This document shows, piece by piece, positions 17,321-24,927 of a stretch of 64,000 nucleotides of DNA (within the stretch, counting starts at the first letter, position 1; the number at the start of each line of letters is the position of its first letter). The notes below the pieces were generated by a model. The model saw nothing but the letters and a program-made list of their open reading frames with translations. It was not told the origin of the DNA and ran no database searches. The stretch is from Geomonas sp. Red32 (GTDB lineage Bacteria > Desulfobacterota > Desulfuromonadia > Geobacterales > Geobacteraceae). Where the stretch lies: contig NZ_JAKLOY010000009.1 of assembly GCF_023652955.1 (NCBI RefSeq), positions 62,001 to 126,000 on the forward strand. Direction: 5' to 3'. The position numbers and the translations under genes are program-made.

Positions 17321-19759
17321 ATGAGCAAAAACGCCCTTTCCGCCTCCCAGATAATGGCAATAGAGATCATTTCCGAGCTCCTTGCGTCGACCTCGCCGGA
17401 TGCGCTGAGCGAGACATTGACCCAGCAGGTCCGGGAGCTGACCGGTGCGCGCACGGCTGCCGTGCTCGTGGCGGGCTTGGACCGGACCTCGGTGGAAATA
17501 CTCCATGTGAGCCCGCTGCGAAGATCCGGCATCTTTACCGGTAACGAAATCCTGGATCTGTGCAAGGAGGTCACCTCGGGGGAGCGCCTCGTCCTGCCGG
17601 CCGGGCTCGATGAAGATCATCCCGCGCGCCAGGCGTTGATCCGGAAAAGCATCGACTCGCTTCTCGTCCACCCTCTCAAGGTGGGGGGGGAGACCACCGG
17701 CTGGCTGGTCCTTCTGGATCTGCCGGGGGTCGACCGGGTTAGGGAAATCAGCCAGATCATCCACCTTTTGGCACCTCCCATCGCTCTTGCCATCAGAAAC
17801 TCGCTTGCCTTCAGGCAGATCGAAAAGCAGTCCGAGGAACTGGAAAAAAAAGTGGCGGAGAGGACCGCGGAGCTGTCACGGGCGGTCGACCGGCAAAGGA
17901 CCATCATCGAGACCGCCATGGAGGGGTTTTGGCTGGTAAACGGCGACTTAAGGATCGTCGAGGTCAACGATACCTACTGCCGGATGAGCGGCTTTCCCGG
18001 CGACGAGCTCATCGGCGCCCCCATCACCCTGGTGGAGGCGGTGGATACGGAGCGGGATGTCGCCCAAAGGGGAAAAAGGATTCTCCTGGAGGGGATGGCG
18101 CGGTTCGAGTCCCGGCACCGGCGCAAAGACGGCTCCCTGTTCGATGTCGAGGTCAGCATCAAGCACATGGGGGAGGAAGGGGGCCACTACGCGGTCTTCA
18201 TTCGCGACATCACCGAGCGCAAGACCGCCGAGGCCGTGCTGAGGCTCAGCGAGGAGCGGTTCAGGCTGGCGGTCCTCAATGCCCCGTTTCCGATCATGAT
18301 CCACGCCGAAGACGGGGAGGTTGTCCAGATAAACGGCACCTGGACCGAAATGAGCGGATACACGCTGGCGGACATCCCCACCGTCGATGTCTGGACCCAA
18401 AAGGCCTACGGAGGGCGGGCCCGGCAGGTGAAAGAATACATCGGCGATCTGTATGGGCTCTCCGGAAGAATCGACGAAGGCGATTACGAGATAACCACCC
18501 GTAGCGGCGAAAAACGGTTCTGGGACTTCAGCTCCGCTCCGCTGGGGAGCCTTCTCGACGGGCGCAGGCTGGCCATCAGCATGGCCAAGGACGTGACGGA
18601 CCGCAAACACCTGGAAGCGCAGTTGAGGCAATCCCAAAAAATGGAATCGATCGGGCAACTGGCCGGCGGGGTCGCCCACGATTTCAACAATCTCCTCACC
18701 GTCATCGTCGGTTACGCCAGCATGCTCAAACTGGGCAACCTGGCAAAGCGCGAAGCGGAAGCGGTGGAACAGATTCTCGCCACCTCCGAGAAAGCCGCCC
18801 AGTTGACCAGGGGCCTGCTTACCTTCGGCCGCAAGCAACCCTTCACGCTCGACGTCGTGGACCTGAACGGCATCGTCGTCCAAGTGGAAAAGTTCCTGGT
18901 ACGGATTATCGGGGAAGACATCAAGTTGAAAATCAAAACCATCCCCCGGGAGGTGCCGGTCAGCGTCGACCAAAGCCAGATCGACCAGGTGCTCATCAAT
19001 CTTGCGGCCAACTCGCGCGATGCCATGCCCAGGGGGGGGCTGCTGCTCATCGAGACAGGTGTCCAGATGCAGGCACCGGTCTCTTCCTACGACAACAGCG
19101 ACGTATCGCCCGGCCCGTATGCCTGGTTTTCCGTATCCGACAGCGGCCTCGGGATGGACGATTACGTCTGCTCGCGCATCTTCGAGCCGTTCTTCACCAC
19201 CAAGGAGGTCGGCAAAGGTACCGGGCTGGGCATGGCGATAGTTTTCGGCATCGTCAAGCAACACAAGGGAGTGATCAACGTCTACAGCGAAGTAGGCCAT
19301 GGAACGACCTTCAAGGTATACCTGCCGCTTGCGGGGGGCGAAATAAGCAGCGAAGAACGTCCCCTCCAGGAACGGGTTCCGGTGCTGACCGGCAACGAGA
19401 CCCTACTGGTGGTCGAGGACGACGCGGGCGTCATGAAAATGGTGGTGCAGACTTTGGAGGAGTTCGGTTACCAGATACTGCAGGCGCAAGACGGGGAGGA
19501 GGCTGTCGATGCCTTCCGCCGGGAGCGGGACCGGATCGATCTGGTGTTGATGGATGTCATCATGCCGAAGAAATCGGGAAAAATCGCCTACGACGAGATC
19601 AGTGCCATGAGACCGGGGATCAAAACGATCTTCACCAGCGGGTACCCTGCCGATTTCATCGAGACGCGAGAGGCCACGCCGCTTGGCGTGCACCTCCTCA
19701 TGAAACCGGTGCAGCCCATCGACCTGTTGAGGAAAATCAGGGAGGTTCTCGATCAATGA
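17321..19759 (+). CDS. Soluble GAF-PAS-PAS hybrid sensor histidine kinase
   Basis: An 812-residue cytoplasmic hybrid kinase with no membrane helix. Domains: GAF (~10-170), coiled coil (~165-195, '[14 protein letters not shown]'), PAS1 (~195-305), PAS2 (~308-430), HisKA with His453 in '[12 protein letters not shown]', HATPase with '[10 protein letters not shown]', 'DSGLGMD' and 'GKGTGLGMA', and a C-terminal receiver with Asp745 in '[11 protein letters not shown]'. The kinase core closely resembles that of the kinase at 8592. It begins nine bases after the DUF1638 stop and so is the last gene of the corrinoid operon. A cytosolic sensor translated with a corrinoid protein and a UroD-like enzyme should read out their state or ligand. 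No DNA-binding regulator is adjacent. Confidence 0.92.
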   Translation: MSKNALSASQIMAIEIISELLASTSPDALSETLTQQVRELTGARTAAVLVAGLDRTSVEILHVSPLRRSGIFTGNEILDLCKEVTSGERLVLPAGLDEDHPARQALIRKSIDSLLVHPLKVGGETTGWLVLLDLPGVDRVREISQIIHLLAPPIALAIRNSLAFRQIEKQSEELEKKVAERTAELSRAVDRQRTIIETAMEGFWLVNGDLRIVEVNDTYCRMSGFPGDELIGAPITLVEAVDTERDVAQRGKRILLEGMARFESRHRRKDGSLFDVEVSIKHMGEEGGHYAVFIRDITERKTAEAVLRLSEERFRLAVLNAPFPIMIHAEDGEVVQINGTWTEMSGYTLADIPTVDVWTQKAYGGRARQVKEYIGDLYGLSGRIDEGDYEITTRSGEKRFWDFSSAPLGSLLDGRRLAISMAKDVTDRKHLEAQLRQSQKMESIGQLAGGVAHDFNNLLTVIVGYASMLKLGNLAKREAEAVEQILATSEKAAQLTRGLLTFGRKQPFTLDVVDLNGIVVQVEKFLVRIIGEDIKLKIKTIPREVPVSVDQSQIDQVLINLAANSRDAMPRGGLLLIETGVQMQAPVSSYDNSDVSPGPYAWFSVSDSGLGMDDYVCSRIFEPFFTTKEVGKGTGLGMAIVFGIVKQHKGVINVYSEVGHGTTFKVYLPLAGGEISSEERPLQERVPVLTGNETLLVVEDDAGVMKMVVQTLEEFGYQILQAQDGEEAVDAFRRERDRIDLVLMDVIMPKKSGKIAYDEISAMRPGIKTIFTSGYPADFIETREATPLGVHLLMKPVQPIDLLRKIREVLDQ

Positions 19760-19801
19760 GACCGCCCCGCATCGCTTTGGCGGCACTCCTTGGCCAAGGT
19801 G

Positions 19802-19874
19802 GCCCTGGAGTGAGCAAAACGATAAAAGGCACCCGGTATCCGCCGGGTGCCTTTTCCGTTCTTTTGTCACCATT
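19802..19874. repeat. 73-bp direct repeat, copy 2
   Basis: Copy of 14505-14577 (GCCCTGGAG, TGA in place of TAA, 'AGCAAAACGATAAAA', hairpin, 'CCGTTCT....GTCACCAT'). Here it follows no uraA gene, so the uraA-derived coding tip is out of place. This marks the right-hand edge of a 5.3-kb duplication or insertion. Confidence 0.85.
19824..19855 (+). terminator. Terminator of the first corrinoid/kinase operon
   Basis: AAAAGGCACCCGG-tatccg-CCGGGTGCCTTTT, identical stem to that after uraA. Confidence 0.88.
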
Positions 19875-19919
19875 TTCCCTGCCGAAGGATGACGACAGCC
19901 TTTGGGAGGGCATGCACTG

Positions 19920-20750
19920 TTAGGTGGTTGGGGAGGGGACCGAGTTCACGAGTACCATCTGGGATGGCATCGGTGCAGGAAAATCCGCAGCATTGAGACT
20001 CTCGCGAATCGTGCGATTGCCGTCAAAAAAAACTTGCCAATAGTGGTCGTTATGACAGTACGGCCGCACGGCCAGAACAGGTCCCACAAGATTAAACTCG
20101 AGAATTTCAACATCTACTTGGGGGGTGGCCAAAACGTTGGGGACGGCGGCTAATTTCTCACGCAGCAGGAGCATGGCGGCAACATGGTCTGCGTTGCCTG
20201 CAAGTTGACATTTCAAGTCGACCCTGCGAAACGGGTTTGCGGTGTAGTTTTGGATCGTGTCGCCGAATATTTTACCGTTGCCGACCAGCGTGAGTATGTT
20301 ATCCAGCGTGTTGATCGAGGTAACGAAAAGCCCGATTTCCTTGACGCTGCCGGTGACTCCCGCAACTGTCACAAAGTCGCCCACCTTGAACGGGTGTAAA
20401 ACCACGATAAAAATCCCCGCTGCCAGGTTGGAAAGGAGTCCCCCCCACGCGGCTCCGATTGCTATGCCAACACCAGCCACCAATGCGGCGAAGGTTGTCG
20501 TCTGGATCCCGCAGTACCCGAGGATGGCGACCACGAGAACGATATTCAACGTCACGGCTACAAAGTTTCCAATGTAGCGCATGAGGGTGGGATCTACTTT
20601 CTGCCGCTCCAAGACCGACTGAAGCATACGTCCCACCAGACCGATGAGGTACCGGCCGATCAGCCAAAAGAGGATGACGGCGATGATCTTGGTTCCCAAG
20701 GTCGTTGCATAGGTGACAGCCAATTGTTGGTACTGATCCATACCAGTCAT
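19920..20750 (-). CDS. Small-conductance mechanosensitive channel (MscS family)
   Basis: A 276-residue inner-membrane channel of E. coli MscS length. After two N-terminal helices the pore helix reads 'AALVAGVGIAIGAAWGGLLSNLAAGIFIVV', the Gly/Ala-packed TM3 of MscS, followed by 'HPFKVGDFVTVAGVTGSVKEIGLF' of the beta domain and 'GNGKIFGDTIQNYT' equivalent to the 'PNSKIIGD' loop. It opens under membrane tension to release osmolytes. Start at 20750 behind a perfect AAGGAGG site. It lies alone, convergent with the kinase operon. Confidence 0.95.
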   Translation of the reverse strand: MTGMDQYQQLAVTYATTLGTKIIAVILFWLIGRYLIGLVGRMLQSVLERQKVDPTLMRYIGNFVAVTLNIVLVVAILGYCGIQTTTFAALVAGVGIAIGAAWGGLLSNLAAGIFIVVLHPFKVGDFVTVAGVTGSVKEIGLFVTSINTLDNILTLVGNGKIFGDTIQNYTANPFRRVDLKCQLAGNADHVAAMLLLREKLAAVPNVLATPQVDVEILEFNLVGPVLAVRPYCHNDHYWQVFFDGNRTIRESLNAADFPAPMPSQMVLVNSVPSPTT

Positions 20751-20944
20751 AATGCCTCCTTCCCGCCGGGGGGGTCATCGCCACTGCCAGTGAAGTCAAT
20801 CCGTAGATAAACCTACAGCCTAAACCGCTTTTGTCCGCCTTTATCCGTCATCGCGCCCCCCTCACATCCACCAGCATCTTGGCATCAGTTCGACTTTCTG
20901 AATGGGAGTTAACTGAAGGGGAGAGGTATAACGTAGTCACAGTC

Positions 20945-21649
20945 TTACCCCTCTTTCGGGAACATTACGTGGGTCATCAGGGACACGATCTGCCCGGCGG
21001 TACAGCGCGCGTTGTTGAAGACCAGGTGGTAGAGGGTCGGGTCGGCGATGTCGCGCCCCAGGAAGTCTTTCAGGAAGGCGTCCCGCTGCCCCTGCCGGTC
21101 GCTGATCAGATCCTGCGCCTCGTGGGAGGGGAGCTTGGTCCGCGCCATGACCGACTTGATCTTGAAGTCGATGGGGGCGACGATCCTGAAATGGAAGCAG
21201 TGGGTCATCTCCTGGGTCAAAATCGCCGCTCCGCGTCCCACCAGGATCACGTTCCCTTCCTGGGCGAGCGCGAGGATCTGGCGCGCCAGCAGACGGTAGT
21301 AATCCTTGTCGCTCTTCCAGCGCGGGGTAAAGGTGGAGAGCATGTCGTCCAGGAAGCGGTGGCGGCTCCCGATGTTGGCCAGGATCTCTTCGCTCACGCG
21401 GTGATCCTGGGCCACCGCCTCCAATAGCGCCCGGTCCATGACCAGCCAGGGCGCGCCGGTCCGCTTTTCCAGCGCTGCCTGCAACTGCACGGCGACCGGA
21501 TACCCCTGACAGCCGTACTCTCTGGTCAGGGTGACGGTAGGGCGCAGCCTCTCTCCGGCTATGCCGTGCTCCTTGAGGTTCCTGCGGGTGACTTCGATGA
21601 GACTGCCGATTCTTTCTTCCACGGAAGGGATGAGCATTTTGTCTGTCAT
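20945..21649 (-). CDS. Cytidylate kinase-like family protein
   Basis: About 234 residues from ATG 21649, chosen because AAGAGGTGG precedes it; another in-frame ATG at 21691 lacks a ribosome site. The Cytidylate_kin2 pattern is visible: 'VTLTREYGCQGYPVAVQLQ' in place of a classical P-loop, 'DRALLEAVA', 'NVILVGRGAAIL' and 'FHFRIVAPIDFKIKSVM'. Proteins of this family are common in Geobacterales, but their substrates are not established and they are not the housekeeping Cmk. Single gene, divergent from the second corrinoid operon. Confidence 0.82.
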   Translation of the reverse strand: MTDKMLIPSVEERIGSLIEVTRRNLKEHGIAGERLRPTVTLTREYGCQGYPVAVQLQAALEKRTGAPWLVMDRALLEAVAQDHRVSEEILANIGSRHRFLDDMLSTFTPRWKSDKDYYRLLARQILALAQEGNVILVGRGAAILTQEMTHCFHFRIVAPIDFKIKSVMARTKLPSHEAQDLISDRQGQRDAFLKDFLGRDIADPTLYHLVFNNARCTAGQIVSLMTHVMFPKEG

Positions 21650-21891
21650 GGCCGCCACCTCTTCTTGACCTGCGTTGGTTGTCACAATCATCTATGAGTA
21701 TAAGTAGGCACTCATTTTTGGCATAGTCAACCGCCGCGGCCGCGTTTTTTTACCCAAGCTTCAGACCCGCCTCTGCACTGCTCCCCTTATGTCACGAAGC
21801 GGATCGGATAGTGCCTTGACAACAATACTTTAACTGGGAAAGTTACATATCGAGGACATTTATATGGCAGTACCGTTGCGGGAGGCTGAAG

Positions 21892-22524
21892 ATGAACGAG
21901 CCGGTTGCCGCCTTCAAAAACGCCCTGCTCGCCTTGGATCGCGTTTCTGCACAGGAAGTGCTGCAGGAGTCGATCGACCGGCAGGGGGTGGTGCCGACCC
22001 TGGAAACCTTGATAACCGCATCCCTGACCGAGATCGGCCGCAGTTGGGAAGCGGGAGAGCTGGCTCTCTCCCAGATCTACATGGCGGGGCGGATCTGCGA
22101 GAATCTGATCGAGACCTTCCTGCCGCTCGGCGATCCGGGCCGAAGGAACCAGCCGCGGCTCGCGGTCGCGGTTTACGAGGACTACCACATGCTCGGCAAG
22201 CGGCTCGTGCATTCGGTGCTCCGCTCGGCCGGTTACGAACTGCGCGATTACGGGCGGGTGGACCTCGACTCCGCCCTGCGGCTGGTGGCCGAGGACCGCA
22301 TCGAGATCCTGTTTATCTCCGTGCTCATGCTCCACTCGGCGCTGCACATCGCCGATTTGCGGCAACGGCTCAACCTCGCGGGGCTGCCCGTCAAGATCGT
22401 GGTCGGCGGCGCGCCCTTTTGCTTCGACCAGGGGCTCTGGCGTGAGGTCGGCGCCGATGCGATGGGGCGCAACGCCTCGGATGCCGCGGTCATTTTGCAG
22501 GAGCTGACCGGAGGTGGCCTATGA
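21892..22524 (+). CDS. Corrinoid (B12)-binding protein, second paralogue
   Basis: A 210-residue paralogue of the protein at 15027: four-helix cap ('LETLITASLTEIGRSWEAGELALSQ' region) and a B12 domain with the DxHxxG motif as 'EDYHMLG' near residue 100, then 'FISVLMLHSALH' and 'VVGGAPFCFD'. ATG 21892 follows GGGAGG. It overlaps the downstream UroD-like gene by four bases (ATGA). It should bind cobalamin base-off with His as lower ligand. Paired with another UroD-like and DUF1638 module, it forms the second copy of the inferred sensing cassette. Confidence 0.86.
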   Translation: MNEPVAAFKNALLALDRVSAQEVLQESIDRQGVVPTLETLITASLTEIGRSWEAGELALSQIYMAGRICENLIETFLPLGDPGRRNQPRLAVAVYEDYHMLGKRLVHSVLRSAGYELRDYGRVDLDSALRLVAEDRIEILFISVLMLHSALHIADLRQRLNLAGLPVKIVVGGAPFCFDQGLWREVGADAMGRNASDAAVILQELTGGGL

Positions 22525-23573
22525 CTGCCATGACCTCGCTGCAAAGGGTGCTCGCCACCATGGGCAACCGGGAGCCGGATCGCGTTCCCTACTTCCTCTC
22601 CCTGACCATGCATGGTGCCCGGGAGCTGGGGCTCTCCATCAAGGAGTATTTTTCCAAGGGAGAGCTCGTTGCCGAGGGGCAGCTCCGGATGCGGGCGAAA
22701 TACGGCCACGATTGCCTGAACGGGTTTTCCTATGCGCCGGTGGAGGTGGAAGCTTGGGGAGGGGAGGTTATCTTCAGCGATGACGGCCCCCCCAACTCGG
22801 GCGCGCCGTTCATCCGTTCCCCGGAAGAGATCGGCCGTCTGACCCCGCCCTCGATCGCGGATTCGCCCTGCTTGCAGGAGGTGCTCAAGGCCCAGCAAAT
22901 CATGAAGTCACGGGCCGGCGGCGAGGTGCCCATCGTGGGCGTGGTGGTTTCGCCGTTTTCCGCGCCGGTAATGCAGATGGGGTTCGCCCCCTACCTTGAC
23001 CTTATCTTTGAACAGCCGTCCCTCTTCGAGAGGCTGATGGCGGTCAACGAGGAGTTCTGCGTCGCTTGGGCCAACGCCCAGCTGGCAGCGGGAGCAACTT
23101 TCATCTGCTATTTCGACCCGGTCTCGTCGGCATCGATCGTTCCCCGGGATCTCTACCTGAAGACCGGCTTCCCGGTGGCCAAACGCACTATCGCCCGCAT
23201 AAAGGGGGCCACCGCCACCCACTTTGCCTCCGGGCGCTGCCTCTCCGTCGTCGGGGATGTTGCCGATACCGGCACCAAGGCCATCGGGGTCAGCGTCCTG
23301 GAGGATCTGAAGACGGTCAAGGAGGCCTGCCGCGGCAGGCTCACGGTGGTGGGGAACCTGAATGCCATCGAAATGCGCCACTGGAGCGATGAAGATGCGG
23401 AAAGGTCGGTAAGAAACGCTATCGCGGCGGCCGGGGCCGGTGGCGGGTTCATCCTGGCCGACAACCACGGGGAGATCCCCTGGCAGGTGCCGGAGCCGGT
23501 GCTCTACGCCATCGCGGAGTCCGTGCGGAGGTGGGGACGCTATCCCCTGGCACAGGTGGAGGAACATGGCTGA
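22521..23573 (+). CDS. UroD/MtaA-family protein, second paralogue
   Basis: A 350-residue UroD-superfamily barrel, starting 'TAMTSLQRVLATMGNREPDRVPYFLSLTMHGARE' with the usual G..pDRvP entry. As in the first copy, the MtaA zinc ligands are absent: the His-x-Cys site reads 'ATHFASG' (His kept, Cys replaced by Ala) and the C-terminal Cys site reads 'LADNHGEIPW'. Two paralogues losing the same ligands argues for a shared altered chemistry or a binding role rather than random decay. It overlaps the upstream corrinoid gene by four bases and the downstream DUF1638 fusion by eight, the same eight-base overlap as in the first operon. Confidence 0.82.
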   Translation: MTAMTSLQRVLATMGNREPDRVPYFLSLTMHGARELGLSIKEYFSKGELVAEGQLRMRAKYGHDCLNGFSYAPVEVEAWGGEVIFSDDGPPNSGAPFIRSPEEIGRLTPPSIADSPCLQEVLKAQQIMKSRAGGEVPIVGVVVSPFSAPVMQMGFAPYLDLIFEQPSLFERLMAVNEEFCVAWANAQLAAGATFICYFDPVSSASIVPRDLYLKTGFPVAKRTIARIKGATATHFASGRCLSVVGDVADTGTKAIGVSVLEDLKTVKEACRGRLTVVGNLNAIEMRHWSDEDAERSVRNAIAAAGAGGGFILADNHGEIPWQVPEPVLYAIAESVRRWGRYPLAQVEEHG

Positions 23574-24801
23574 CACTATCGATCTGCTGGTCTGCGAGAA
23601 CTACCTCGAGGAAGCAAGGAGGGTAGTTGCCTCGGATCCCCTTTTCGACGGGGTGACGGTCCGCTCGTTTCCGAGCCGCTGCGGCCGTCCCCCCCTGTCG
23701 TTGGAGGACGCCTCGCAGTGTCTTTCCGGCGGCACCGAAGCGGACATCATCGGCGATTCGTGTCTCGCGCTCCTGCGGGATGCACCCGGCAGCGGCACCG
23801 GCTGCCGCCTTCACATCGCCACACCCTGTTTCGAAATGTTCGCCGGCCGGGGCGAGGTGGAAAGAGCCATCCGGGAAGGGGCCTACCTCTTGACCCCCGG
23901 CTGGCTTGCCCACTGGAGGGAGCGGATCGCCTCCTGGCGCTTCACCAGGGAAGAGCTGCACGCCTTCCTGCTGGAAACGACCAGCAAACTCATCCTGCTG
24001 GACACCGGGGTCTGCGCGGAGTCGTCCGCCCGGCTCCAAGAATTTGCCGAATATGCGGGCTTTCCCCATGCCGTCGTCGACGTCGGCCTCGATCACTTCT
24101 CCCGCCTGCTCACCGTCATCGTTTTGAAGCGCAGGCTGGCACAGCAACAGCTCAAAGGCGAGGAGACCGTCGCCAAACTCAGACACCAGTGTTCGGATTA
24201 CGCCATGGCCCTGGACCTGCTCGGGAGGTTCAACTGCACCCAGGACGAAGAGGAAACGATCCGGCTGGTACTGGGGACTTTCGACATGCTGCTGGCGCCC
24301 AAGGAGCTCTCCTATGTCAGCTTCGAGGAGGGAAAAGCGCTCCGGACGCACTCGTTGGCCGCCGGGAGCGGCACCCCCGACGAGGCGACCGTACGGCGTC
24401 TCGCCGACCTGGCCGGCAATCACTGCTGGAGTGATCCGGGGGGGAGTTTGTTCCGCGTCGCCCTGGACGACGAGACCCTCGGCATGGTCGTCGTCGAAGG
24501 GATCACCTTTCCCGAGTACCGGCAGCACTATGTCGACATGGCGCTTACCGTTTTGCTGCCGATCTGTGCCCTCTCCATCAACAATGCGCGCAACTACGAA
24601 CGGTTGAAGCGATCGGAACAGGCCCTCCTTGCTCTCACCATAGACCTGGACCAGCGGGTGAAAGAGAGAACGGCCGAGCTGGAAAAGAACAACGAGCAGC
24701 TGACGCTCATCAACCGTTTCCTGGTCAACCGGGAGTTGCGCATGGCGGAGCTGAAGGAGAAAATCCGGAAGCTGGAAGAGGGGGGGGGCAAAGCGCCGTG
24801 A
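23566..24801 (+). CDS. DUF1638-like / GAF / coiled-coil signalling protein
   Basis: A 411-residue fusion starting at ATG 23566 (GGTGGAGG upstream). Residues ~1-190 are DUF1638-like ('LHIATPCFEMFAGRGEVERAI', 'GAYLLTPGWLAHWRERI', 'LILLDTGV'). Residues ~205-355 look like a GAF domain ('LGTFDMLLAPKELSYVSFEE', 'ALTVLLPICALSINNARNYERL'). Residues ~360-411 are a coiled coil with 'VKERTAELEKNN' and the 'NRELRMAELKEKIRKLE' signature often seen where sensor kinases join their catalytic domains. No histidine kinase follows; the protein ends there, so it must act through a partner or has lost its output. It joins in one chain what are two genes (DUF1638 and GAF kinase) in the first operon. Confidence 0.75.
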   Translation: MADTIDLLVCENYLEEARRVVASDPLFDGVTVRSFPSRCGRPPLSLEDASQCLSGGTEADIIGDSCLALLRDAPGSGTGCRLHIATPCFEMFAGRGEVERAIREGAYLLTPGWLAHWRERIASWRFTREELHAFLLETTSKLILLDTGVCAESSARLQEFAEYAGFPHAVVDVGLDHFSRLLTVIVLKRRLAQQQLKGEETVAKLRHQCSDYAMALDLLGRFNCTQDEEETIRLVLGTFDMLLAPKELSYVSFEEGKALRTHSLAAGSGTPDEATVRRLADLAGNHCWSDPGGSLFRVALDDETLGMVVVEGITFPEYRQHYVDMALTVLLPICALSINNARNYERLKRSEQALLALTIDLDQRVKERTAELEKNNEQLTLINRFLVNRELRMAELKEKIRKLEEGGGKAP

Positions 24802-24927
24802 AGCGGCTAGCTGGCCCGGAGACGCCTATCGTCCCCAGGCTGACCGGGAAAGGTTCCCTTTCCGGACGGAAGCCGCCAACTTCTGCGGAAAGGGGGATTC
24901 CTGTCCGGCGGCCGGTTGCGCCACCGG

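Noticed and set aside
21816-21850. Promoter with TTGACA at 21816 before the second corrinoid operon
   Set aside because: The -35 is perfect but no acceptable -10 lies 16-18 bases downstream.
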